Source: Solen grandis
Lineage: Eukaryota; Mollusca; Bivalvia; Adapedonta; Solenidae
Reading direction: 5' to 3'
DNA: 64,000 nucleotides
Assembly (NCBI GenBank): GCA_021229015.1
Contig: CM037780.1
Coordinates: forward strand, 66,074,055-66,138,054
Below, in pieces: positions 1-11,450 of this stretch (the stretch's first letter is position 1; every line of letters starts with the position of its first letter). The notes beneath the pieces are model-generated. The model was given only the letters and a program-made list of their open reading frames with translations. It searched no databases and had not been told where the DNA came from. The position numbers and the translations under genes are program-made.

Positions 1-225
1 GATCGTCTGATCGTCTATTTTTTCCCCACTTGTGTAGTCTAAAGGCACATGAAAAACACTCCACTGTGTCATTTTTACCCGTAAATTAAAATATCCAGCT
101 GATGAAAGCTGAAGCTTGTTAGGTTGCCTTTGAGGCGGCCACAAATCAAAGCTGTTTAAACGATTTTCAAAACATATCAAGGATGATGACTTAAAGTCCA
201 ACTCTATTAATTGTTTTGTTGACAT
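1..225 (-). pseudogene. Left-arm BIR (IAP repeat) gene copy, 5' part, frameshifted
   Basis: On the minus strand an ATG at 225-223 opens a frame reading MSTKQLIELDFKSS and then the first half of a BIR domain (RLNSFDLWPP, followed by SSAGYFNLRVK). BIR domains bind zinc and occur in inhibitor-of-apoptosis proteins. Against the other arm this copy lacks five bases right after the RVK codons, so the CxxC zinc ligands are thrown out of frame. The 3' end lies beyond the window. It keeps the likely original start codon, which the right-arm copy has lost. It is probably not functional as it stands. Confidence 0.75.
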
Positions 226-279
226 GATGACAGTCCGTTTAAGAATGATGACAAAAATTGTATACATGTGTACTCTCTT

Positions 280-504
280 TTAAATCACACTGGTTTTCAA
301 AATTTTTTTTAACTGAATGTGAATTTCTTTCGTTCGTTCTTTCAAACACACTTTGATTTGATGTCGTTTTCTTTTTAACACCACCATAAAACCGGCTTCT
401 AAAGTACATGTTGTTATATTACTCCCCGGTAGCCATGTAATATTTTCAAATCCCTCTTCATTCATCTTATTATTTTATTTTTGTAAAAGTTGTGCTTGAG
501 CCAT
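280..504 (-). pseudogene. Left-arm copy of small basic ORF (broken near its start)
   Basis: The frame starts at an ATG at 504-502 (MAQAQLLQK), meets stop codons almost at once, and is open again from the ATG at 465 to the stop at 280 (61 codons). The right arm lacks these early stops, so the intact ancestor was probably about 73 codons. The C-terminal half is strongly basic (KRKRHQIK, then KERTK). No known domain is recognised. It lies directly upstream of the BIR ORF on the same strand, as in the other arm. Confidence 0.5.
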
Positions 505-633
505 TTTCAATTCGCAGAAAAACAGCCACATGTATTGGATACTTTAAAGTCACTGAGTTGGTAATAAAAGAACAAAACAATATTCGTTTTGCATACACAT
601 CAAACACTTGAAGAGAGGTTCAATTGCACAAGT

Positions 634-2376
634 TGAAAACTTGCTGAGCATTCATTCCAAAGCAGACCCCCACTTTAAGCAATATATAAAAATTCTCTTT
701 GTCAATCCAAATATTTATTTCCTAAACAAAAAGTGTTAAGACTTACAGGTTTTAGGTGAAAACAAAAAAGCTAGCGCTTCCAGTTATAAGAAATCTCTTA
801 AAGATAAACAGCAAGAAGTTAAAATAACAAAAATAATCATGGAGTGGTCAAATCAGCAAAATCTTCCTGTTCAAGACCTTGAACAATTTATTTCACTAAC
901 TAGAGCTATAGCTACAGAAAATGGTGAAATGATTGTATCAAATAAGTCAAAGATTAAAAAGATGCTTATAACCGATACTATGCAGATGAATTTTCAGTGG
1001 GGTTACCCATTGTTGAAATGGGTTCTTTGATCATTGATGCTATGTTTATTGTTTATTAAACACCTGTAAGATTCTACAAAACGTTTTGTGAATAGTTGTC
1101 AGTTTTATTTAGAAAGCATGTTCTTCCACATTTGAATCAGGGTTTAAAAGAAGTATGTTTGGCCTTTGATTCTGTTTTAAGTGACCCTTATTCTCCAAAA
1201 TGTTTCATTAGGAAGGAAAGAGATGGAGACAGTAATATTAGTCCAGTTGAAAATCTTGATGTTAACACATGTTTACCATCTAATTGGAAACTGCTCGTGC
1301 AAAATAGGGGTAATAAAACGGAGTTGTTGGAAAAAAGAATTAATTCATCTAGGTCTGCATCTATTGACATCGAATAAAAGTTTTGTTATTGGTGGATTAC
1401 ATGAAGCGGAGGCTAATATGATTAAAATGGGAGTAATACTAAGCTCATTTCCCACAAAACAAATATAAAAGAAGCAGATAGCTTGGTTTGATTTTTATGC
1501 GAAACTTAGTAAATTCAGCAAAGTCATAATATATTTTCCAGACAATGATGTTTATCATAAAGGTGTTCCTAAAATGGATGAATTTAGATTTTAGATATAT
1601 ACTAACTGATTTCAGTGACAAACATTACATTGGCATGCATAAACTCAAACAACTGATAAATCAGGATACAGATTTTATGTCAACAAGTGCAGATTGTATG
1701 AACATTATTCAAATGTTATACATATGTACTGGTTGTGATTTTGTTGCATATTTTGTTGGACATGGCACATCCTCTTTTCTTCAAACTCTGAAAAGTCATT
1801 TCAGTTTTATAAATGGTTGTAGTACACTAAATGACATTGCATTGGTACATTAGGTAATTTCAAAGAAAATTACATGGACGGATTTCTGTCATTCGTTTAG
1901 TTTGCATAGAATACTTTAGGAAATACAAGTATGCTTTTTTCAAACATTTACATTTTTGAACAGTTCAGAATCTGTATTTGCTCATTTCAAAAGTGAAGAT
2001 TTTCAACTTATGCTAATCATGAATTATTTGTTAGGAAAATTAGACAGTCTGTTTTTCAGAGCAGTTTCAGAAGAAAAATATATCCCGTCCTTTGAGGCTC
2101 TCTTACTTCACTGGAAGAGGTGTTGCTGGGTAGTCAAAGTATGGGATCAGTGTCTCTCTTCTAATGTTATATACCCAGATCAATCATGGCTGGGCAATAA
2201 AAAAACAATGAATTAGAAATTGTATGGGACACACATGAAATTTCTGAAGAAAAAAAAATGAATCGGTTAAGCTTTGGACTGTTGGATTTGAATGTGAGAA
2301 AAGTTTCTGTGAATCAAAATCATGTGGCTGTAGAAGAAAAAACAGGCATTGCAGACCGGCTTGTAATAAATGTTAA
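634..2376 (+). pseudogene. Decayed transposon-type gene: PIN/FEN-like nuclease with C-terminal CXC motif
   Basis: Fragments in changing frames line up in order along one ancestral protein. 740-1030 gives an N-terminal piece (from DLQVLGENKK). 1096-1377 gives EVCLAFDSVLSD and, later, LPSNWKLLVQNRGNKTELL, like the acidic start of a PIN/XPG fold. 1390-1468 has HEAEANMIKMG, matching the HEEADTR segment of this family. Near 1530 is PDNDVYHKGVPKMDEF, and 1545-1853 has MLYICTGCDFVAYFVGHG, which resembles the GCDY helix-hairpin region of FEN1/XPG nucleases. 1956-2216 has PSFEALLLHWKRCCWVVKVW. The end, 2293-2376, has nine cysteines spaced as in CXC/tesmin motifs (C-x4-C-x4-CGC-x6-C-x3-C-x2-C) and then TAA. 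At least four frameshifts break it. The order of motifs matches a widespread uncharacterised invertebrate gene family that I believe is transposon-borne. The motifs are seen in sequence; nuclease function is inferred. Confidence 0.7.
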
Positions 2377-2693
2377 GAGAGGGGAGTGTAAATCAACCAC
2401 ATACTGTCAAAGACAACTTCATACATAGCAATGACTTTGTTAGTGCAATTGAACAATTAGAAATTAAAATTACGGACTATTTTGACGTCTTTAAGGTGTC
2501 GTAAACGTTTATGAATGTGATGCGGTGGAACTCCTATTGATCAGATAAGGTGAACGTTGTATTGTTCTTTTATTGACGGCATGCTATTGTTTTCAGCGCT
2601 TATAAAGAAAGGATGAGAATAGCATTGATCATTTGGTTGTTTTTTTTTAATAAGATAAAGAGATGAGATGAGGTGTACGTTGCATTTTTTTCC

Positions 2694-3298
2694 CAAGTGT
2701 TTGATGTGTATACAAAACGAATATTGTTTTGTTCTTTTATTACCAACTCAGTGACTTTAAAGTATTCAATACATGTGGCTGTTTTTCTGCGAATTGAAAA
2801 TGGCACAAGCACAACTTTTACAAAAGAATAATGAGATGAATGAAGAGGGATTTGAAAAAATTACATGGTTACCTGGGGAGTAATATAATAACATGTACTT
2901 TAGAAGCCGGTTTTATGATGGTGTTAAAAAGAAAACGACATCAAATCAAAGTGTGTTTGAAAAAAAGAACGAAAGAAATTCACATTCAGTTAAAAAAAAA
3001 ATGAAAACCAGTGTGATTTAAAAGAGAGTATACAATTTTTGTCATCCATCTTAAACGGACTGTCATCATGTCAACAAAAAAAAATTAATAGAGTTGGACT
3101 TTAAGTCATCACCCTTGATATGTTTTGAAGATCGTTTAAACAGCTTTGATTTGTGGCCGCCTCAAATGCAACCTAACAAGTTTCAGCTTTCATCAGCTGG
3201 ATATTTCAATTTACGGGTAAAACAAAATGACACAGTGGAGTGTTTTTCATGTGCCTTAAGACTACACAAGTTGGGGAAAAATAGACGATCAGACGATC
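2694..3298 (+). repeat. Right arm of the ~600-bp inverted repeat
   Basis: Reverse-complement partner of 1-610. Together the arms enclose a loop of about 2.08 kb filled by the nuclease/CXC pseudogene. The arm may continue past 3298, because the left partner is cut by the window edge. Small indels in A-runs distinguish the arms. Both carry the same pair of ORFs in the same order, reading away from the loop. Confidence 0.9.
2800..3021 (+). pseudogene. Right-arm copy of small basic ORF (1-base frameshift)
   Basis: An ATG at 2800 opens a frame (MAQAQLLQKNNEMNEEGF) that stops at 2881-2883. The stop comes from one extra G in a G-run compared with the left arm. Beyond the shift the reading continues, recognisable, to a TAA at 3019-3021. 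The ancestral product was about 73 residues with a lysine/arginine-rich C-terminal half. No domain is recognised. It is followed after about 45 bases by the BIR ORF, so the two look like a two-gene cassette. Confidence 0.5.
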
Positions 3299-3357
3299 CA
3301 TTAATAGAACACAGATTGCATTCACCAAGTTGTTTATTTTTAAAAATCATAGAATAG
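3068..3357 (+). pseudogene. Right-arm BIR (IAP repeat) gene copy with intact zinc ligands, start lost
   Basis: From the TTG at 3094 the frame is open for 87 codons and encodes essentially one BIR domain: RLNSFDLWPP, SSAGYFNL, DTVECFSC, DDPLIEH and HSPSC. The zinc ligands Cys50, Cys53, His73 and Cys80 have the BIR spacing C-x2-C...H-x6-C. BIR domains in inhibitor-of-apoptosis proteins bind caspases or their regulators. Two conserved tryptophans of typical BIRs (in L..W and DDPW) are leucines here. The matching ATG at 3068-3070 is separated from the domain by an indel in an A-run that creates an early stop, so this copy lacks a clean start. There is no RING or CARD. The size (about 96 codons) suggests a single-domain protein like some virus- or transposon-borne BIR proteins. 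Confidence 0.8.
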
Positions 3358-3674
3358 TTAAAAAGCAATATTTCACAAAATGGCATTGATCAATCTTGGA
3401 ACCCTTGGAAAACTTTTTATCCACAACCGTTGTTCAATCATGGCGACCTCCATCATAGAGGTGTTGATCAGATAGGCGGAAAAATTAAAAGTGACCGTTA
3501 GAATTCAAAAACAAAACCAAAGAAAAATAAAAAAAGTGACCGTTTGAATTTGAAAGTTGTGTGAAATATTAATACTGTAAAATTTTCAATGTTCACTCAG
3601 AACCTCTTCACCACACAAAAAGAGCACATCGTACATGTAGAATTGCTTGTTTCAATACACTATCCGAGGATATA

Positions 3675-4189
3675 ATGAATGATAATAAAAGCTGTGATTC
3701 AATGACGGTCAATGTCGATGAAGAAGACTTTACAACTCCACCAACTGATCATTGCATTTCACCATCTGCAAATGTGATGTTGATGAATTCATATTTTGAC
3801 TTTCTATATGCGAAAGTATTGTGTGAAGTAAAAGGAATGACAGTGAGAAAGAACTGTTATGGATGTCATACAAACCATCCTTCTCAACACCAACACGACT
3901 GTATATTATGAACACTAATGATGAAGAATATCAAATTGATTTTTACTTTGAAGATATGTTGAAAGCAGTAAATGAAAAGGACATTATTCAATCTTGAGCG
4001 GAGGTTATGCACATTTCAAAACTTTCCCCAGCCATTATACAATTACATAAGCGTGTCATTGAAAGCAAAGACTTTCTTTGTGTGATGAAAACAGAGCAGT
4101 GGAAAAACAAATTGAAGAGAATGGTACTGACGATTTCACGCTTTCCGCACATCATTTTCAGCGACAATAATATGTTAACAACATTTTAA
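3675..4189 (+). pseudogene. Broken second gene of the element: cysteine/histidine-motif protein
   Basis: 3675-3911 is open from an ATG (MNDNKSCDSMTVNVDEE) and reaches YFDFLYAKVLCEVKG and then NCYGCHTNHPSQHQHDC, a compact run of Cys and His that could bind zinc. A one-base shift at the end continues as NTNDEEYQIDFYFEDML up to a stop near 3996, and 4007-4189 adds SKLSPAIIQLHKRV and more. I know this CYGC...HPSQ...H.C pattern from uncharacterised proteins in invertebrate genomes, often near the nuclease/CXC type above, so I treat it as a second ORF of the same kind of element. Function is unknown. It lies outside the right arm, so the element is larger than the palindrome. Confidence 0.5.
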
Positions 4190-7100
4190 AGTGATTTATT
4201 TATGTTTTCATTCAACTTGACAATTATTTTGTTTTTCTCTTAAGATATGTTTTAAACTACTTTTAAAATTGATATATCTTTGAACGTGTACCTTTGAAGA
4301 CTGAAGTGTTCTGATTTATACATTAAAATGAAATGTAAAGTATGTTTATACATTAAAATGAAATGTTATATAAAGTAGTTCACGCGTAATTTTGCATGAA
4401 AGCGAGTTAGGTTACTCCCAAAGCATTTCGTAACTTTGAAATAGAAACAAATATTCAAGTATCTAAAACAATTAAGTACCTTGTCAAGTTTTAAACTTAA
4501 GTAACAGTAGATAGTGTATATAAATCGAGTCCTAGGGAATGACCTACTTCTGAAGTTCATACAGTCAGGTTCATGACTCTAATTCTGATTGTTTTGTAAC
4601 AAATAGAGTGTGAATTCGATTGTCTTACTACCGACTATAATTGCGGAAGAGAGTGTGGAGTTTTTGCGTCATGTGGCTTTTGCCTCTATTGTATCAATAA
4701 TTAAGAATCACAGCTTTTTTTTCTGTTAATCCGGCTGCCGTCTCTCAGCGCACTGAGCGCTTTGATTCTTTTAAAAGTACCAGTAACATTTTGTCGTTCA
4801 TAGTATTAAATTCAAGAAACCCACAGCTATTCGTTAAATTGTTTTCTTTCACGATGTTTATCGCGGTCATAGCTATTCCGTTTCATTTGTGTCCTGATAA
4901 TATTTAATATCTAACACATTATCAATTAGTAATATCATTAACATTTTCATATTCTAGACTAAGCAAAATAACTTTTATGTGTATAGCAATTATTTGATGC
5001 ATGTAGTCATTACTTTAAATTAAATAATATAAAAAAGACCCCGACTTGAATTAGTAATTGCAAGGTGACATTTTATGGGTCAGCTTTACGTTGAATTAAT
5101 TCGATAGTTCTTATCGACGATAATTATTTTCATATTCGAGTCTGTTATAAACATATTTCTTATTTCTTATGGAGTGGTATATATATGGATCAACTGAACT
5201 GGGTGTAGACCAATCTCTCATCACCTACGCCATGGAGAAACCGACTTTTCTCACGAAACCAATAGTATAATCAAAACCGTAGACTTATCATAGTGCACTT
5301 CGTTAGGTGTCCACTTCGTAAAACCAAATACACAAGCTATTGTAACGTGAAGCCTTCAAACAAACAATTATGTGTCTATAGCCTATGGCTAAATATACCG
5401 AGTCTACGTTGTAATATATCCAGGGTGAGACTATCCTATCTACCGAATATCGTGGAAAAAAAGAGATAGGGATTTCGCTTAAGACAGAACCATTTCGTAC
5501 ACTAAGATAACACATTTTACCTGTAACCCTCTAGCTTACCTGTAGCTGATGACAATTCGGTGATAGTCGGGCGTTTCCGTCGACCAATCGTAGGTCTTTG
5601 TTGTCCCGAGTTCAGCACGCTTTAGATATTGTCCACCACAAAAGTGTGTCCTCCACAAAAATGTGGCGTACCTATTTCAAGTCATACTATACTACTCTGA
5701 TACCGAATGTTTAACGCCAGTTCAGCTAAGGCATTGCCTTGATAGAGAAAATGAGTATGCTCTTTATTTCTCATTAAAAATTCCATTATTATACCAAAAT
5801 TATTGTGCCTATGTTGTTATCTTTATGATAAGTAATGTTGTTGTTTAACTGTAATTATCACACGTGTTGTTGCAAATATAAAAAAGTTGATTGTAATATA
5901 CTTTAGTTTTTTATTTACCTGACTTATATTTTTTATTTCTTTACCATACTGAAAAAACAACAACAACAACAACAACAAAAAAACAAACAAACAAACGAAA
6001 TAAACTTCTTTGCATCTATCAAACATTAACCCGATATTTATAAATAACGGAAGCGTTATACGATTATAGAAGAGAAAGATATATACTGGAGGGTTCAGTA
6101 CGTTATGGAATCAGGTCAGAATTCCCGATTGCAAAATTGTTAAAACACTTTCATATCCCCTAGGGTCTTGTTCGAGACAGGCATTCGATTGTTTAGAAAT
6201 GTCTTTAATTTATACTTGAACAGAAGATATCTTTAGTTGAAACATCAATTGCAAGCTGTAACAGCCTATGGATTAACATAAAATAATAAATGCAGTTATA
6301 ATTCTTTTAACGGTGAGTGATGATGGTTTAAACTCCAACTTAGGGACGTTAAAACGGGTTACCGTTGAGCTTATTTTTTTTTTATTTTATTTTATTTTTT
6401 TTGAAATTCTCATTTAAGTAGAATGTTTAAGGCAATCCCTAATTTTAAGATTCGTGTGTTGAAGACATTATTTAAAGTACATTTACTTAATTTTGAAGGT
6501 CCAAAACATGATGGGTATTTAGGTATTTAATTTTTTACATTTTCAGAAAGCCTTAAGGTTTGTTGATTAAATCTAAAAAAAAAGGAGTATACTATAAACA
6601 TTCAGTCCTCGTCACAGCGTGTGGAAGCAACATGCTTATATCATACTTCGAGGTCCGAGCCAAAATTATGTCTCCCATTATATCTCATCAATATGTTAAC
6701 AGTAACTATTCGATTGTGTAAACTGGAATTACATAATTTGAAAATAATAAAGCAGAATATGATAAGCTTGTACCATAGACGATAAAAAAGATACATGTAT
6801 CAAACAAACTAGTTTTATTAACGTTTTATGAAATATTTGAATCGTATATTTGGACTTAACCTCTTCCAATAAAATTTTATTTTGGTTGTCAGATTTGCTT
6901 TTTAGTGTTGAAGGTATAAAAAGCCTAATTATATTCATGTTGAGAAATATCTTTTACGCCTTGTTATGTATTTTGTGTGTGTAATATGGAACTGGTGTAT
7001 TTTTATTTCTCAAATATTTCTATTTCCATAACAAAATTAATATCAACAGCAAAATAAAACATCCCCTAAATCTCATAAATGTCAAATATATTACTACAAT

Positions 7101-7233
7101 ATCTCATTTTTTATGAATTAATACATTTGTTGTCTTTTATACATGTAGTTGTACATTTGTTTTGGTAAACCTGATGGTGGCATTATATCTCTCAAGTGCT
7201 ATATTGGACTATCATTTAGGGACAAATTTATGG
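4190..7233. other. Intergenic, no gene seen
   Basis: AT-rich sequence without a convincing coding segment. It contains a short tandem duplication with a ~29-base period at 4315-4372 (core cattaaaatgaaatgt twice), a CAA/CAAA-rich simple stretch at 5956-5998 and T-rich tracts near 6370-6405. The 60-70 codon ORFs here have no recognisable motif and look like chance. Confidence 0.7.
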
Positions 7234-7430
7234 CCTGGTGAATATCAATTTACTGAACTTAAAATGGCATATGAAATAATGGGTTTTCTTTGCCACACAG
7301 ACTTTGTTGAAACTGAGCTACAATATTGTATGAGCAAAGAGAGGAGACCCTGATCAGACAGCTCCGATCTGTGTCTACTCTGTTTGTCAAAGCGTCAAAA
7401 TGAGTCTCTATGAAGTAAAAGGTTATGAAA
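7234..7430 (+). mobile_element. Dispersed DPDQTAP repeat, copy A
   Basis: About 200 bases, homologous to 30260-30465 and 42063-42260 in the same orientation. Shared blocks are a left end like cctg(g/a)tgaatat, a middle with cacacagactttg and gaaactgagctac, then tgatcagacagctcc, and a right end tgagtctctatgaagtaaa. Repeats whose chance translation gives DPDQTAP are common in bivalve gene predictions. No terminal inverted repeat, tRNA box or coding capacity was found, so the class (SINE- or MITE-like) is open. Confidence 0.65.
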
Positions 7431-10400
7431 ATGGACTCCTGCTACAAGTCACGCATATTTCGTTTTCATTAAATTACTAATTATTTGTCAAAAAATTGTA
7501 ACAGTCACATGAAATGTTAGTATCCTCGCCTTTTAATAGAATGAATACTATGAAATACATGTAATTAATTTTCGTGGGACATTAATATTCGTTGATTTCG
7601 TATAAAGTGTTTTTATCCGCGAATATCAATCCCCACGATAACCTCTTCTTTATACAGACCTCATGCTTTCTAGAACACGAATCCACGCATAAAGGTACCC
7701 ACGGAGTACCCATGACTGCGTAATCAACGAAATTTAATGTCAATGAAAAATGACAATGACAGATTTTACGAAGCATTCTGGCAAATTACAACATCAGAAA
7801 ATTATAGAAGTTAAAAGATATTATCATTTCAGTAGTACACTTCAGCGAACTTGTTCAGATTTCTTGTCAAAAGTGACACCTGATAATTGCTTTATTCAGA
7901 AATACAAAATTGAATAATCAAATGCCTGTCTGGTTTACCCAATTGAACATCTTGGCCCAGCTTGTAGTGATACATTACTATACTTTTTAATGTACCACGT
8001 GGATTGTTTTATCCAATAGAATTAAGTATTATTTATCGTAAAGCCGATAAAAACCACATTTGTATGCAAAAAATATCGCAAAAGTTGACCATAAAGGAGG
8101 GATTAACTCTATCCTGTTTGTTTTGTTCACTTAAACTGGCTCAGATGTATTGGTCATATCTCAGTTTCAACCAATACAAGTTGATAATGGCGTTCCGTGA
8201 AATTTGAAATTGTACGCCCACTCAGAATGACTCATTTTATGTAAGGTATAAAAGTAAAACTTAGTCATGTAACAGTATCAGGATTTCCAACCGGAATATC
8301 CAAGGGCGCAAAAGTGAAAAGTTAAATCGTAAGCTTAAAGCTAATTGTGATTTTTCCTTAATTATGCCACTAAAATTGTAACTTTTCTGTTAAGTACAAT
8401 GTATTTTTATTCAGAATGAAAGATAATAAATTTGTAGGAATATTGTGTTTATTTAAAGTAACTCATCAAATGAGTATAAATTATTGTTGTATATAAACAA
8501 TGGTCATTTATATAGGCTTGCATGACTTAAAAACACGCAAAAACATTTAAATGTCCTTTTTACAGTGAAAATAGATGTCAGAATAGATAACAAAATAGAC
8601 AACATAATCAAATGAAACAGTCTTACAAACCAGGCTCGAGTATTATCCTCTATACTTACAATCTTAATTTAAAAATTAATAACATTTCTATATAAAAAAG
8701 CATGTAGTCTTTACTTATGAATTTGAGAGAAAAGCAAAACTTTGCTTACTTATGATACAAGTATTTGTACGGCTACTATGGAATGTTATCCTTTTCCTTA
8801 AACGCTTGTTCTTAATTGTAAATATTTTCTTGAAAGCTATTTCACACAATTAACAAATGTGGGACAGTTTGTACAAATACTTTATAATGCTGAAAACATT
8901 TTAATTAAAATGAATTAAAATCAAACTATTTTGACTGGTAAAAAATACACAATCGACAATTATATAATTTGATACTAAATAAAAGTAGCAATAATATGTT
9001 TCAAGATGTTAGCTTCAGTTTCACATAACATTATGTTGGAGAAATTATTTGTTGTCTTCCTAACGACAGATAAATCTCAACCTGGTAGCCATTTTTATGG
9101 CAGATAAAATTAGTAACAACGAGTCAAAACAAACTGAAACCACCATGTACCCAAGTAAGACCTTTCACTTACTCTTATTACTTCCCTTCATTTAGAGCAA
9201 ATGTGTTTACATCTTTCGATATTTAAAATCACGCCATTTTGTATGAGTATTAATTTTGTTAGTAAATGTATAAGTACGGTACTACTAGTATTTGACGTCG
9301 AAAACCGAGTTATCCGATTGTAAATCAATTTACATATGACAATAGCAGCGTTGACACGACAAATCGTTTTGCTTTCAAAATAGGTAATTTTTATATTTTT
9401 TTTTCAATATTCGATTACTTAAATTAACCATTAGTTTTATTTGCTGTGAAAGAAAATTAACCACACGTGTGTCTGTATGTGTTAGTCATCAACGTCAGTT
9501 TTCTGCTCTGAGACATTTGTATGTAATCCGATATCAAATAGTCATTTTTTTTAAAAGAAAATCATCTCAAAAATATACGGTTGAATATATACATTGTAGG
9601 TCATACAAATTGACTATAACAGTGTAGCAGTGTAGGTCATTGTGCTGTACATGTTTAGCCTTCTTATCTTTATAGTGCATATTGGTCAACCGGAGCGTGT
9701 CCACTCTCCATGACTCCGTAATTGGTGTCCCAAATTACAACGGTGTTTAAGGCATGCAAATATGTTCCTGTTTCTCACAAAATCCTTTGTTTAGAGGTTA
9801 CAACAGTTCTCAAGTGATTTGTTTTTATGATGTATTTGGTATCCAATCGTCTTGTACCGACTGAACTGGCATCAATCTTAATTTTTAGAAAAACGATCAA
9901 AAATAAAATCGTGTCATAATCACGAAAGCCTAAATTGAACCAAATTTATGAGAGAAGCTTTCCTTTAAATGCATAAAGTATCTAAGCTTTATTTATTTAT
10001 AAGATAATGAAATGACAATGTACGAACATGTAGGTTGCTGCCATCACATTTTTAATACTGTTTATATAAGTCATATTTCGATAAAAATCTGTATAATGTA
10101 ATACTTTGTGGGAGAAGTTTTAAATAATTCTGTAATTACTTGTATCCAAACCCAAGTTTGTATGAAATCAGAGCAAAACATATGTTTAAACAATAAAATT
10201 CGAACGTAAAACTGGATTACAGAGGCTTAAATTGAAAAATTCGGAAGTTTATGTTGACCTTTCTATGAGAAACATTAATATCACAATATCTTGATATCAA
10301 ATTCACATTTGACCTTGAAAATGATTAGATATATAATGTGTTTCAATGATGAAAGTAATATTATACCCTATGTTCAGCAATATCAAACTTTGTATATATC

Positions 10401-10686
10401 AGCAACAATAAAAAACAACATCAAAACAATAGAATAACATCGTTTTAACTTTTTATGAAAAAACAAACAACAACACCCCCCCCACACACACACACAAAAC
10501 AACAACAACAAACATGTAAAGCACGTTCTTCTGATAACGAGTTAACATTTTAATCTTTAAAATGATTTCTATATACAATTGTATTTTAAATAGTAAGTCC
10601 GGTTATCCACTATATGCTACGTGTGCCGTTAATAAATTGTATATATAACAACAACAACATGAACATATGGCAGGGATATCGACAGG
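7431..10686. other. Intergenic, no gene seen
   Basis: Unique-looking AT-rich DNA. Around 10440-10515 there is simple sequence rich in C- and A-runs (CAA and CA units). No ORF above about 70 codons and no conserved motif. Confidence 0.65.
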
Positions 10687-11394
10687 CCCGGATCTACCGG
10701 TGTGTGTGTGTTGGGGTGCCACAAGGGACACGTGCCCCCTTCCCCCCAGCTGGCTTGGTCATACAATTTTCTAGGCTATATTTCGATGAAATTGTCGTGA
10801 ATTGGGTTAATTTCTGTGCCCTGTAGTGGAAATCACCATTGTGTGCCGCTTGTTCCTCACCTGGCCAGTCACCAGGCCCCTGCTGTTTCCGTGACCCCCT
10901 ACTGATAGAGCATCCGCTGTCAAATTGCAACATCACAAGTGACTGTGTCTGCCTTTAATCTGAATCAGTCAGCGTCAATTGTATATAACAATTAAGCGCC
11001 TGAGTGTCACAGATGTAGACTTAACTTGTTTTAATGTTTAATATGTCTATTTTATTTTTGGTATAAAAGAATTTCCTAAAAATTACACTAAGCACTTTGC
11101 CCTACTCTCTTTCCTACAATTTTTAAAATTTAGATGAGTATCTATTTAAATGAAAAAAAAAAATAACCCCGCAAATTTGAAATAACAAATGCAGGCTTAG
11201 TTTAATCAAAGTATTTTAAATCTAATAAGAATATAAATCAATAAATTTGTTGTTGTTTTTAAATAGTAAACAAAAAATATAAATGTAATACTTCATTACA
11301 GCATTGTGCCAAGGAAATAATAACCGTATCAATTAGTTTCATTTATTTATGATATTTTCTTTCCTTTTTCATTTTATTTTTTCATTTTTTATAG

Positions 11395-11450
11395 GCTGGA
11401 TTCGAACTCGCAAGCTAGTTCGAACTCGCAAGCTAGCAGCGTGCGGCATA
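11395..11450 (-). repeat. Possible tRNA-like (B-box) relic with 18-base tandem duplication
   Basis: On the minus strand the sequence contains gagttcgaatcc, which fits a polymerase III B box. An 18-base piece (ttcgaactcgcaagctag) occurs twice in tandem. A-rich DNA follows on the same strand toward 11340. This looks like the decayed head of a tRNA-derived SINE. No matching A box was found at a convincing distance. Confidence 0.3.

Larger units (their letters stand above)
1..610 (-). repeat. Left arm of a ~600-bp inverted repeat (edge-truncated)
   Basis: This segment is the reverse complement of 2694-3298. The two arms agree at roughly 95% of positions by eye, with a few indels, including an 8-base insertion near 265 and a 5-base deletion near 80. 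The inner boundary is sharp: the match stops just after the motif caaacacttg at 601-610. The outer end is cut by the window edge, so the true arm may be longer. It carries two ORFs pointing outward (leftward): a small basic one and a BIR one. Confidence 0.9.

Noticed and set aside
1..3360. The BIR region as a piece of an integrated herpes-like virus
   Set aside because: BIR genes do occur in some viruses of molluscs, but nothing else here (nuclease/CXC gene, short inverted arms) is recognisably viral, and the neighbouring motifs fit a transposon-type family better.
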